DNA from: Lithobates sylvaticus
Lineage: Eukaryota; Chordata; Amphibia; Anura; Ranidae
Reading direction: 5' to 3'
Length of the DNA stretch: 64,000 nt
Assembly (NCBI GenBank): GCA_028564925.1
Contig: CM053028.1
Location: 367,703,012 to 367,767,011 of the forward strand
The notes under the pieces were generated by a model that saw only the letters and a program-made list of their open reading frames with translations, had not been told where the DNA came from and did not search any database. Positions 1 to 10,599 of the stretch are shown here, one piece after another; the first letter of the stretch is position 1; each line of letters begins with the position of its first letter. Made by a program: the position numbers and the translations under genes.

Positions 1-39
1 CATTGATTTTCATAATGACAATTTTTAATAACATTAAAT

Positions 40-140
40 TACATGACTTGTGTAGCAATTGTATATGCTACATTATTTTTTATTTGCTATATTTTTTTTC
101 CCCACAAAAGTGGAGTTACCCTTTAAACAATACATATTGA
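40..140. repeat. fragment of dispersed repeat
   Basis: The stretch around 60-135, with its short 'gtggagttaccctttaa' end, resembles the end of a dispersed frog repeat I recall. Only one end is recognisable, so this is a weak call made from memory of the motif. The small open frame crossing it has no recognisable domain. Confidence 0.25.
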
Positions 141-955
141 TGATGAGATACTGGCGCTTTCTATATTGTTGGCACCATTTCAAGTGTCGCGCATAAAAAT
201 GTAAGTATATGAAACTCTTCTCCAGACTCCTTGAATTGAAGCTCATGCAACGACATGAGTTGTTATGAAAACACTCCATGTTGGAACTCACAGTGAAAGT
301 TAAAACATTTCCAAGTGAGGACAATAGCAAAAAAGAAACTATGTTTTACAATGTGTGTTGTAAATAAGGAATAGGTTATATGACATGACACTTTCTGGAG
401 GAGCCTGGAGCTCTCTGTCCACACAGTGGGGACAGAGTTCACGGAGTGGTTTAGGGAAAAAAAAAAGGCTTCTTTTTATTCATATAGTGTGGGATAGGTT
501 TGCTTGTGTGTGTTCACATATGTGTAATTTATGAATCATAGTTTATATCATTTTTGTGCACTTCTTCCATCTGAAGTACTTGATTGATCCTGCCAGTCAC
601 ATTTCTTCCTTGTTGTAAACTGACCACACAAATCTCAGAAGCCGGTCTGTGTTAGCGTGGTCAGTTTTCATCCTTTGACTGGCCATTCAGAGGTACAGGA
701 CACTGTGCAGATGCACAGCATGTCTATATTGGGCAGTTTGTTCAGCCAACCTACCAATCACAGCCTGCCGCTTGAACACACCCCTGCTCAAGCACAACCA
801 GCATCTTGGCTGATGCTGATCTCAGGCTGATCTACACTGCAGAGTGCATGAGCATCATGGGAAATGTAGATCCAAAACATCTTGGGTGCCATGGTGAACC
901 TTGGCACTCCAGATGTTTTGGAACTAATATTGTATGCTCACAAGTCACAACTACT
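141..955. other. no gene recognised
   Basis: This is non-coding-looking sequence with short A and T runs. I see no splice-bounded exon, RNA gene or element ends. The part after about 780 may belong to a degraded repeat, but no ends can be placed. Confidence 0.4.
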
Positions 956-959
956 TTAA

Positions 960-1390
960 AGTGATTGTAAAGTCTCGTTTTGTTTTTTTCTAAATAATAA
1001 ACATACTTATCTTCTCTGTGCAGTGGTTTTGCACAGAGCAGCCTGGATCCTTCTCTGCTCGGGTCCCTCTTCACTGCTTTTGGACCCTCCCTCATGTCGA
1101 GTGCCCCCACAGCAAGCAGCTTGCTATGGGGACACAACCGAGCCGAGCTGCAGCTCTGTGTATCTCCTGATTTTGATTGACAGGCGCATGAGCCAATGGC
1201 ACAACTCCTGTGTCTCAGCCAATCAGGAGGGAGAGTCCCAGACAGCTGAGGGACTTGTGGACATCGCTGGATGGAGATGGGGCTCAGGTAAGCATTAGGG
1301 GGGCCGAGGGGGGCTGCTACACACAGAAGGCTTTTTATCTTAATGCATAGAATGCATTAAGATAAAAAATATTCTGCCTTTACAACCAAT
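960..1390. mobile_element. TTAA-flanked MITE, family 1
   Basis: Inverted ends 'agtgattgtaaag' and 'ctttacaaccaat' are directly bounded by TTAA at 956-959 and 1391-1394, the target duplication typical of piggyBac-type transposition. The interior is GC-rich and has a short palindrome near 1340-1370 built on 'tgcatt'. A second copy in the opposite orientation lies at 52795-53291. There is no transposase, so it is a non-autonomous DNA element. Open frames across it are not conserved between the two copies. Confidence 0.65.
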
Positions 1391-1394
1391 TTAA

Positions 1395-2110
1395 GCGTTA
1401 AAAAGACAGATCCAGCATAGCTAAAAGCAGCCACCATAATCTCAAGAGCCATTTAAAGCTTAGTGCACCCTTAAAGCGGAGCTCCACCCAAAAGGGGAAG
1501 CTCCACTTTTCTGCCTCCTCCACCCCTCTTCTACCATTTAGCACCTTTTGGGGGGGAAGGGGGGGAGCAGGTACCTGGTTTTGACAGGTACCCACTACCC
1601 TTCAGGTTTAGTTCACTGCAACAAAGTGAGCTGGAAGTTCGAAATTCGGCTGCTTCAGCAGGAAACTATCAATTAACTTCAGTACAACCAGCCTGTCAGG
1701 GTTTTTTTGGGTGATCACTGCAGGCGGCTATAGCTGTTCTATATGCAATTAGTATGCAGTGTGGGCTAAAGAGCCAATCAGACAGAGACATCTGCAGAGT
1801 GTGAACACAGGGGGTGTATACCTGGCTGGCACCTTCATACCTGGGCTGAGATGTCTGTATATGGAGAGCTGTGGGTACACGACTGCGTGTGATGTGTACT
1901 GCATGCAGTCTGCATGGCATGTGAGTAAAGTGTAAAGTTCATATAGGATGTGTATGGTGGGTATAGTAAAGTCTGCATAGTTGTGTTCAGTATAGTCACA
2001 CCATGAACTGTGTAATCTATAGTGTGAGCATGGCATAATTCTGGTATGGTGGTGCCTGTGGACACAAGATAGTCTGTACCTTGCACATTTTCCTGCAGCA
2101 TGCTTTACAT
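1395..2110. other. degraded repeat pieces, no gene
   Basis: The part at 1475-1690 resembles an end fragment of a 'ttaaagcggagctcc' dispersed repeat, known to me only from memory. The part at 1850-2080 is low-complexity, rich in 'gtgtgta' and 'tatag' words, which explains the long minus-strand open frame there. No domain or splice structure supports a gene. Confidence 0.35.
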
Positions 2111-2111
2111 C

Positions 2112-2770
2112 ATATATGTCAAACACAAGGCCTGCAGGCAAAATCCAGCCCACCAGGCATTGTCATGTGGCCCTCCCATCCAGTTTTGCAGCCAGAAATC
2201 CATTCTGCCACCTCCAGCTGCCACCTTCCGCTCCTGCTCACTGCTGTCACTTGTTTACATGGGACAGCTTTGCTCTCAGCGGCTTCCAGATGTAACAGAT
2301 CTCTACATAGGGAGATATAACAGTGCCACCTATACAGAATGGGCCTGTGGCTGCCTACATAGGGAGTTACTAGAGCCAGGCAAGTTGGGGAGTGGGTGTT
2401 GCACACTGTGCAAAGAGCACCACTAAACCCTGCATTTTGTACACAGTGCACCCCTAAACCTTTTACTCTGTACGTAGTGCACCTCTGAACGCTGCACTTG
2501 GTGCAAAGGGCACCCCTGGAACTGCACTCTGTTCATAACGCACCCCTGAAATCTGCACTCTGTACATAGGGCTTCCCTGTAACTGCGCTCTATACATAAC
2601 GCACTCCTGAACTCTGAACTCTGTATGTAGTTAGTGTACCCCTGAACTTTGCGACTGGGCCCTGGTGTTCCTCCACCATAGGGGTCCCCAGCTTGGGGTC
2701 AGGGGGGCCCTTTATGTTTTTTTGCACCAGGGCCCTGAAGGTTCTAGTTACACCTCTACCCATAAGAAAT
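2112..2770. repeat. hAT-like remnant with 31-bp tandem repeats
   Basis: The left part ('gtcaaacacaaggcctgc') resembles the end of Charlie-type hAT elements. The right part, at 2660-2760, ends 'gttctagttacacctcta'. Between them, about 2405-2650 is a degenerate tandem array with a period of about 31 bp. Each unit carries a version of 'cacccctgaactctgcactc', and there are about eight units. Terminal repeats and target duplication cannot be made out, so the family call is tentative. Confidence 0.45.
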
Positions 2771-2939
2771 AATGGAAACTCAAATGATTCATTCCATAAC
2801 CATTTATTCATAAGTCCTTTAGTTTATAGTCCATATAAAAAGATTATAACAATGACATAGGTTGTGTAACCATAAAATGTCCATCCACAAATGACAGTCT
2901 CCAGAAGGGGATTAGAAGCAAAATCCTGCAGGAGCTACA

Positions 2940-3370
2940 GAGTATAAAAGAGAAGAGAGGCGCCTCTAAGTGTAGTAATATGGTTACATTTAATGAAGGC
3001 ACAACATTTAGCAACATGGTTGATGATTAAAAGAGGCATGTCTAAGTATGCAGGCATCCAGGGTAAAGCTGTTCACATAGACCATCCCCTGCACCGCCAG
3101 CTCTCACCTGTCAGTCTGAAATCATGACCGGGAAGACTACCCTGCAGTAAAGCGATCTGAAAGCGTGGCTTGACCCGCTCGTGGAGTGCAGCATGAAAGG
3201 GACAATGATAATGGCGGTGTGGAGGATGGTCTATGTGGATAGCTTTACCCCGGATGCCAGCATACTTGGATGTGCCTGTTGTAATCATCAACCATGTGAG
3301 TTGCTAAATGTTGTACCTTCATTAAATGTAACTATATTTCTACACTTAGAGGTGCCTCTCTTTTATACTC
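2940..3370. mobile_element. long palindromic MITE
   Basis: The ends 'gagtataaaagag' and 'ctcttttatactc' form a long inverted repeat with arms of about 90 bp each (2940-3033 and 3281-3370). The arms match through the 'acatttaatgaaggcacaacattt' region apart from scattered differences and short length changes. The middle 250 bp is not paired. No transposase is present. I could not find a convincing target duplication, so the superfamily is open. Confidence 0.6.
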
Positions 3371-3481
3371 AATTGTGACGTGACGCTACATCGCTTTTTG
3401 CTTGTCTTGTAAAATGCTCTCAAACCAAGTTACTCTCAGACCAAGGTTTTACTTATAAGCATTGATATGCTCATTACTGTA

Positions 3482-3908
3482 AAGCCCCATACACACGGTC
3501 GGATTTTCCGATGGATTCTGTCCTATCGGACAATGTTGTCGGAAATTCCGACCGTGTGTAGGCACCATCGGACAGTTTCCATCGGATTGTCCGACGGACC
3601 AAGTCCTATCTCCTGCTGGATAGATTTTTTGACAACAAAGTCCGATCACACCAATTCCGATCGTGTGTAGCGAATTCCGAGGGACAAAGTGCCACGCATG
3701 CTCAGATCACATTACAAGACCAAAGCTATTGGCTACTAGCCTCTACGTAGTCCCGTCGTAGGCAACAAACGTCACCACGTTCAGAATGATCAGATTTTCC
3801 GACAACTTTGTCCGACCGTGCGTATGCAACACCAGTGTCGGACTAAATCCGTCGGACCAAATCCGATGGATTTGGTGGTCGGATTTTCCGACCGTGTGTA
3901 TGGGGCTT
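3482..3908. mobile_element. 'cacacggtcgg' MITE copy 1
   Basis: Terminal inverted repeats 'aagccccatacacacggtcg' at the left end and its complement at the right end are bounded by TA (3480-3481 and 3909-3910). The interior contains further inverted 'gtcggattttcc' words, making much of the element self-complementary. Related copies are at 5002, 14017 and 21677, with diverged relatives near 25984 and 53460. It is a non-autonomous DNA transposon. The open frames across it are by-products of the repeat. Confidence 0.8.
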
Positions 3909-3914
3909 TAGTAG

Positions 3915-4990
3915 AGTTTTTACACATTTTGGAAAATCCCTATTTAATTATTTGGAGATTAATACCATTTTACTATAAAAAGGGTAAAAGTGTCTTCAGT
4001 ATTTGTGCACCACATCCAGACATCAGGAAGACAGGAAGTTAGGTGAGGTTGGGTCCCTGTAGTGCACATCTCTCCTTTCCTGTCATTGTCCATAACACCT
4101 CTATTTATAATGAATGACTGTCATTACTAATTAGCTGTCAGTAAATATGAAGATCAGAATAGATCAAATATTTATTCTAAGCTGAAATAATCAGCATTTT
4201 CCTGCTTTGCAATGTTTAAAAAAAAAAAAAAAAACGTTCAGTCTACATGACGAAGATGCAGTGAACGTTTGTGTAAATGTAGCAAACAATGAAATAGCCA
4301 CTTTCCAGGCAGAGATGTTATGGCATTAACAGCTTTACACTACACAGTATTTTTGTTCTAGTCGTAAGGGAAGCCTTGTTCAGCCTATTTTGGGGCCTCA
4401 TGACACGCTGCCAGCACTACTGAAATTAGCATTGGTCTTTTGTCTCCCTGCATGCGCGCATCATACACTGCTGATCTGATAAACCCTTTTCTCCAAACAC
4501 CAGCATTTTTCAAACAAAACTAGCATGGGACTGATGAGTAATGTGAATGTGCCCAAAAAAAAAAAAAAACTTTGCAACCGTGGTTACAAAACCCCAGATG
4601 GAGGAAATTAAGAAGATTATCATTTACATATTTTTACTGATTTTGTGGTTCATAAAAAGTTTATATTCTAAATACTTATCCAAATGAAATTGTTTCTGTT
4701 TTTTTTTTTTTTTTTTTTAAAACAGAATAAACTTTCAATACAAGGTACTACAAAAAATTCTTATTAAGAAATATATTTTAAAAAATTAAAAAATATATTT
4801 TAAAAATGATTATAAAATATATTTTAAGGGCCCATCCACACCTCTGTACACATGTTGCAGCACTCATTGTAATGCACATACAGTATGTAGGTGTGAATAG
4901 GCCCCTATATTTTCCTTTTAAAGCACATTAAACTTCAGCATATAGATGTGAACCAGCAACATAGAAAAGAATGGGATTTCTACAGCAAAT
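3915..4990. other. no gene recognised
   Basis: AT-rich sequence with A runs near 4215 and 4555 and a T run near 4700-4717. The sequence at 4740-4830 repeats 'aaatatattttaa' words. No gene, splice-bounded exon or element ends are visible. Confidence 0.4.
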
Positions 4991-5001
4991 TTGTATGTCT
5001 A

Positions 5002-5420
5002 ATGCCCTGTACACACGGTCGGAATTTCCTATGGAAAATGTGCGATCGGATCGTGTTGTCGGATAATCCGATCGCGCGTGGGCTCCATCTGACTTTTTCC
5101 GTCGGAATTTAGGACACACAAAGTTTGAGAGCAGGATCTAAAATTTTTAATTTTAAAAAGTTTAAATTCTGATCGTGTGTAGAAAATTCCGACGGACAAA
5201 GTGCCACGCATGCTCAGACTAAATTAAGTGATGAAAGCTATTGGCTACTGGCCCGTTTATAGTGCCGACGTACGTGTTTTATGTCACCTCGTTCAGAACG
5301 ATCAGATTTTCTGACAACTTTGTGCGACCGTGTGTATGCAAGACAAGTTTGGCCCAAAATCCGTCGGAAAAAATCAGACGGATTTTGTCGTCGTCATGTC
5401 CGACCGTGTGTACAGGGCAT
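5002..5420. mobile_element. 'cacacggtcgg' MITE copy 2
   Basis: The inverted ends 'atgccctgtacacacggtcg' and its complement are bounded by TA at 5000-5001 and 5421-5422. It shares interior words such as 'agtgccacgcatgctcag' with copies at 3482 and 14017. It has no coding capacity. Confidence 0.8.
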
Positions 5421-5518
5421 TACTGTAGGAAAACAGAAATTTGTGAATAGGCCCTAACTTGCAGCCAGTGCTAGTGGTTCATGTTTTAAACGGAAAGATG
5501 GGAAACCGCGCTATCTAA

Positions 5519-5931
5519 GGCCCCTTTCACACCTAAGCGTTTTTCATGCGGTGCAGCGCTAAAAATAGCGCCTGTTCACCGCATGAAAAAATCCTGCCCC
5601 TTTAACTCCAGTGTGAAAGCCGGCGGGCTTTCACACTGGAGCGGTGCGCTAGCAGGATGACAAAAAAAGTCCTGCTAGCAGCATCTTTGGAGCGGGATAG
5701 GAGCGGTGTGTTCACCGCTCCTATACCGCTCCTTCCCATTGATTAGAATGGGAGACCGCGGTAAAACGGCGGCGCTCTGCGGGGGGTGTTTAACCCCTTT
5801 TCGGCCGCTCGCGGGGGTTAAAACCGCACCGCGAGCGGCCGAATACCGCGGTTAAAACGACGGTAAAGCAGCGCTAAATATAGCGCTGCTTTACCGTCAC
5901 CGCGGCTCCCCGCCCCAGTGTGAAAGGGGCC
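5519..5931. mobile_element. 'ggcccctttcacac' MITE copy 1
   Basis: The inverted ends 'ggcccctttcacac' and 'gtgtgaaaggggcc' are bounded by a perfect TAA direct repeat (5516-5518 and 5932-5934), the TWA duplication expected of Harbinger-type elements. The interior is CpG-rich and highly self-complementary ('gcgctaaaaatagcgc', 'tagcgctgctttaccgtc'). A second copy is at 26918-27356. Non-autonomous. Confidence 0.8.
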
Positions 5932-6230
5932 TAACAGTGGTGAGTATAGCAGCCTGCACAACAAAAATTGTATAGAGTAAAACCGTGAATAAATGTTCAT
6001 AGATTGATGTTGAACACGTGTAGTGAATTATAAACCAAATTATTATAATATAAATTGTAATAAAAGTGGTTCATTTTAACTTGGACAGAGCATGAAAAGA
6101 AAACTACATTTTAGCATATAAAGACACACAAACACATCCAAACAGGACGATTTACATCTTCCCATTCCATTTCAATCTGTAGCCAGTGTGATTTTTTTTT
6201 TAACTGGCCAACAACCTTAAAAGTCATTGA

Positions 6231-6414
6231 AGGTTCACACTTGTGTGTCTACATTTTCATAAATTTTTCCTTCATCTTAATGTATTTTTTGTGTTTTTTT
6301 TCATGCATTATCAATGCATTTTTCATGCACTCCCTTAAATGTATGGGAACAAAAATGCACCTGCACCTATTTGCAAGTAGCACAGAAGAGAGTTGTACAA
6401 GTGTGAACAAGCCC
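6231..6414. repeat. short inverted-repeat element
   Basis: 'ggttcacacttgtg' at the left is mirrored by 'acaagtgtgaac' at the right. The ends resemble the 'ggttcacac' MITE at 33271 but the interior is different and T-rich. No clear target duplication is seen, so this is tentative. Confidence 0.35.
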
Positions 6415-6639
6415 TGTAGACAATAATGGGTTTCCTCTTGTCATGCATTTTCACCTGACAAAATGAATGAATATGGATTTAAATGATTGGTGTATAATGA
6501 TGCTCATAGATATACCCCTTCCCAACCCCATGTTCGGCAGGTTATTAATACTGTACAATGTTGCCTAGATCTGCCAAGGGTAAGACTGGTCCTTGTCTGA
6601 GGTTCCAATAGAAGTTAATGCTGCAGTTTAGACAGTGAA

Positions 6640-8100
6640 TCACATATTGGGGTACAGGGCCGCTGTGATTTGTCCTGTACCATGTGAGCGCTGTGATCAA
6701 TAACAGTGATCACAGTCAGCAGTAGTAACCAATGGCTGTCATTCATGATGCAATTGCTTACTACTTTTTTTCTGTGATTGGTCACAGTGATCACTTGGTA
6801 TAGGGCCAACCAAGCGGTCATATACCATGTGATAGTTGTGGCTAATCACAGCTATCACAATAGTAAACAATGGCATCATGAATTAATGAATGATGCCAAA
6901 CACAATCAGAAATAATTGCCTATACTGCAATTATGGCTGTTTAAGCAATCATAGTTAAAAAAAATTAAATCCCAATTAACCTCCTCACTACCTGCGTTAA
7001 CCCCACACAAGCATCCCCATTCACTTAAATGGGTCATGATCGGTGGACATACAGGGGGTATAATTCCTGCCACAGCTGCAAGGCAAAGCATCGCAGCCAC
7101 AACATGTGTACATCCTTGGCCACTGATTCTTTGGGCTAAAGTAGGGAAGTGGTTGAGGGGTGGTAAACCCGAGGCTCAAACACAAGGTTTTTCCACCCCA
7201 ACCTCACAAGTGAATGAGCCCTAATAGTGCAGTGATTCACAGTTCTCCAATCACCACCACACCTACCAAGTGTCGCCAGACCACTGTAGCAAGAATCAGT
7301 GTTGCTGATAGCCTACACACCAGACCAGTGCAGCCAGCAACAGTTTTCCTGATCACCGCCACACCAAACCCAGCGTCACCAGACCAGTGTATGTCAGCAA
7401 CAGTATTCCTTATCACCACCACTTGATTTGCAGTGTTATCACACCAATGTAAGCCAGCAACTACTGTATGTTCCTGATTGTTGCCACACTAGTCCCCACT
7501 GTCACCAGACCAGTGTAAGGCAACAAGAGTGTTCCTGATCGCTTTCTTTATTTTCCAAACAACTGTATCAAAAATGACAACTTAAAAAAACTCACCCTGT
7601 CAGACATACCTTGAACTGTTTACTTTCCAAAATGGGTCATTTGTACTGTCCTGGCATTTTAGGGCCTCAAGCAATGAGATAGGCCCTCAGTACATCAGGA
7701 TTGATCAATTTTATAATATATATACCATAGTTTCTAGACTAAATAACGTTCACCCAGACTAAATAATTTACACTGATTGGGATTCTTTTTACCAAAGAAA
7801 TGTAGCAGAATATGAAGAAAGATTATTTATTGGCAAATATTTGTACCAAACTAAGAAATACTTATTCAAAACTTTTTCAAACTTTTCAGTCTTTTTTCAT
7901 TTATATAGCAAAAAATAAAAGACCCAGTGGAGATTAAATATCATCAAACGAAAGCTCTATCTGTCTCAAAAAAAATGGTAAAAAATGTAATTTGAGTACA
8001 GAGTTGCATGTCTGAGTAATTGTCATTCAAAGTTTGACTATGCTGAAAACTGAACATGGCCAAGGCAGGAAGGGGGTGAAACAGTCTGGTCTTGAGGTGG
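6640..8100 (-). mobile_element. TTAA-type repeat (family 2), copy E
   Basis: The sequence at 7560-8100 matches the conserved part shared with copies at 24060-24606, 34913-44599, 56183-56831 and 60126-60754: 'aaatatttgtacc', 'ctttttttcatttatatagca' and 'aggaagggggtgaaa' variants. The right end 'cttgaggtgg' abuts TTAA at 8101. The opposite, less conserved end is uncertain and was placed by the gene-poor boundary near 6640. A degenerate tandem array of about 60-bp units lies at 7240-7545, each with a form of 'cagaccagtgtaagccagcaac'-type words. No transposase is evident. Confidence 0.55.
7240..7545. repeat. degenerate tandem array, about 60-bp unit
   Basis: Five diverged units each contain a 'gaccagtgtaagccagcaac'-like core followed by 'ttcctgatcaccgccacac'-like sequence. 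The array lies within the TTAA-type repeat. Small open frames on both strands here are array by-products. Confidence 0.55.
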
Positions 8101-8143
8101 TTAAAATCACCTACATGTAGCACCCTCTAGTGGTACTAGGATG

Positions 8144-9157
8144 CAGTGGCGGCTGGTGCTTAACATTTTTGGGGGGCGCAAACAAACTGAAAAATTCTGA
8201 AAAGAAACCCATCAATTGCAGCCTCACTGTGCCCATCAAATGCAGCCACTGTGCCCATTAATTGCAGCCACTGTGCCATCAAATGCAGCCACTGTGCCCA
8301 TCAATTGCAGCCACTGTGCCCATCAAATGCCACCACTGTGCCCATTAATCTCAGCCACTGTGCCCATCAAACGCAGCCACTGTGTCCATCAAATGCTGCC
8401 ACTGTGCCATTAAATGCAGCCACTGTGCCCATCAAATGCTGCCACTGTGCCATCAAATGCTGCCACTGAGCCCATCAAATGCTGCCACTGTGCCATCAAA
8501 TATTGCCACTGTGCCCATCAAATGCCGCTACTGTGCCATCAAATGCTGCCACTGTGCCCATAAAATACTGCCACTGTACCATCAAATGCTGCCACTGTGC
8601 CCATCGAATGCTGCCACTGTGCCATCAAATGCCACCACTGTGACTCCCCCCACCAGCTCGCCATCTGCCCAGCACTTACCCTGTCTCGGTGGGGCAGCGG
8701 GTGACGGCAGCGAGCTGTGTCCTCCATGTGTCTCCTCCCGTCCTTTCCTCCCGTTCTCTCCTACTGATAGGCGTCCGATCACAGCACCTGTCGATTCAGC
8801 CAATCAGGTGATGGGTAACAGACCCAAGCACCTGATTGGCGGAGAGGCGGTTCAGTGTTAGGAAAGCAAATATTAATTTGGTTTTCTAACACACCTGGGT
8901 GGACTGCGAGCGCCAAGCATGGCGCTCGCAGTTCACCTATTTTAAAGTCTATGGCTCTAATCAGGTGCTTCAAAAACACCCCCCGCCACTGTAATTCAGG
9001 CGCCCAGCACCCAAAAAGGGGGCAAGCGCCTGAGTAGGGGATGGCAGCGGCGGCCATGGATAGATTCATGCAATGCATGAATCTATCCATTGGTCATAGA
9101 GGGGGTGGCTGGTGATAGGGGGCGGCGCCGTGCACCCTTATGGTCGCACCACCACTG
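8144..9157. mobile_element. hAT-type non-autonomous element
   Basis: The ends 'cagtggcggctggtgc' and 'gcaccaccactg' are inverted. They are flanked by near-identical 8-bp sequences, ctaggatg (8136-8143) and ctaggagt (9158-9165), matching at 6 of 8. TIRs starting CAGTGG plus an 8-bp duplication are the hAT signature. It carries a 21-22 bp minisatellite at its left and no transposase. It is inserted in the LTR-like repeat at 8116-10149, whose relative at 51496 lacks it. Confidence 0.7.
8213..8640. repeat. minisatellite, 21-22 bp unit
   Basis: About 20 units alternate between 'tgcccatcaaatgcagccac' and 'tgccatcaaatgctgccact' forms. Because the units keep frames open, overlapping open frames arise (for example 8382-8861). 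They are not genes. The array lies inside the hAT-type element at 8144-9157. Confidence 0.85.
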
Positions 9158-10149
9158 CTAGGAGTTTTTTTTTTAGTGTAGGTAAAGTTACAGGCTTGGC
9201 TGGCAGCCAAGCCTAGTTGTTTTGATCTGAGTTGGGAGTGACTCCGGCAGAGCTGGGGGACTCACAGGCAGAATCACTGAGACCTCCCACTTCATTCCAG
9301 AACATTCTGGAATCTTCTGGAAGAGACGGAGGAGAGGTGGCGCTGCCTGGAGTATTCTGAGGAGACCTGACCAATCCCCAACCTGGATTGGCCTCCTTAA
9401 ATACTCAGGGTCAGCCCAGCTGGGGAGGAGTTGTTCGGGTGGAAGCTGGAGATGGAGTGTTAGGCTGTCGTGGCCTTTGAGGGAGCTACCCAGTCTGGGG
9501 GGGGACCTTGGGCCTGGGCTAGGGTGTGGGCAGGACCCTCTGAAGACACACGGAAGTGTCTTGGACAGGTGGCACGGGAGCAAGGAGAGGACAGCAGGAG
9601 AGCACTGCCAGGCAAGTCTCTATGGTGGCACGGGCAGTGGAGAGAGACAGCTGCAGCCAGGAGGGCTGGCAGGGCCTGAGGAGGTGGTACTTGGATCTGT
9701 AGCCATGTGGACAGCTAGCATTAGGACTACATACAGTTAGCTACACCAAATGGGCCCGCAGTTCCTGCCTGCAAAGGGCATCTGCTAAGTCCTGGCGGAG
9801 CCAGTGTCAGGCCTAACCTAAAGTGCTAGCTGGTCCAGGAAGTGAGGAATCAATGGAGGTGCTGAAGAGTGAGATCAGCAGTCAAGTTTTCTGCTGGAGG
9901 AAGAACGGAAGTTGTATATACTGGAGGTATATATAGTCCCTACATTGTTTTAAAATCAACTGGGCATCTCATAATTACCCATCCAATCCCCATATATCCC
10001 CATCCAAGTTGAATTCCCCCAATTAAATAAACAAAACAAAGTGCATGGACTGTTTTCTGTCTGGGAATGACTGGAAAATTGTGTACCTGGCCGGGCAAGG
10101 TGACAGATGGACCACAACTAGCAGCAGCATTTACAGGGGTACCGCTACA

Positions 10150-10335
10150 TACATACATTAATTTTCAAATTATTTGATGAAACTGCAGTTCAGTTCACAT
10201 AGCTAAACTGATATTTAATTACTTGTTTAAAGTGGACTTCACATTAAGTGCATTAATGATGGGCAATGTGTTAGTATTACACTACCAGTATTACCTTCAC
10301 AGTACTCCCCTGACAAAGACTTTATCTGCATTTCT
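10150..10335. other. no feature recognised
   Basis: A short AT-rich stretch between the LTR-like fossil and the next repeat fragment. Nothing recognisable. Confidence 0.4.
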
Positions 10336-10595
10336 CACCATAAAGCTGGGTATACACTGGTTGAATGAAAAAAAAAAATCAAATTCCTGCATTCACAAAA
10401 GAAATGTGGATGCAGGAAACTTCCCTGCTGCGCTATTGTATTCTGACAAAGGGGAATCCCCCTATCAGAATACACTGATCAGCGATTGGCTACAGCAGTT
10501 GATGGAATTCTATTTTTTCAGTGGGACTTCTGTTGAACAGCTACATGGGCTATACACGGATCAAATTTTAATACATGTATACACGAATTAAGAAT
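10336..10595. repeat. possible dispersed repeat fragment
   Basis: 'aaagctgggtatacactgg' at the left and 'gctatacacggatcaaattt' at the right look like imperfect inverted ends of the 'tatacacgg' MITE type. The interior shows a local inverted pair around 'ctgacaaaggggaatccccc' and 'tatcagaatacactgatc'. The open frame across 10223-10591 has no domain and ignores these repeat boundaries. Confidence 0.35.
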
Positions 10596-10599
10596 TGCA

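Larger units (their letters stand above)
8116..10149. repeat. solo LTR-like fossil, split by a hAT
   Basis: This repeat begins TGTAGC and ends GCTACA, a TG...CA pair with matching short inverted ends. It is flanked by a possible 4-bp duplication, TACA (8112-8115 and 10150-10153). Without the hAT insertion and its duplication it is about 1.0 kb. A partial second copy lies at 51496-52140; both share 'cttggctggcag', 'ctgcctggagtatt' and 'ggcacgggagcaag' words. The form suggests a solo LTR of an old LTR retrotransposon. No internal region is present, and it is a broken relic. The LTR call is inference; it could be another dispersed repeat class. Confidence 0.5.

Noticed and set aside
1749-2153. 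134-codon minus-strand frame
   Set aside because: It covers low-complexity sequence rich in TGTGTA words and runs into a hAT-like remnant; no domain.
8216-8861. Cys/His-rich frames up to 159 codons that look zinc-finger-like
   Set aside because: They come from the 21-22 bp minisatellite. The Cys/His spacing follows the DNA period, not a zinc-finger consensus.
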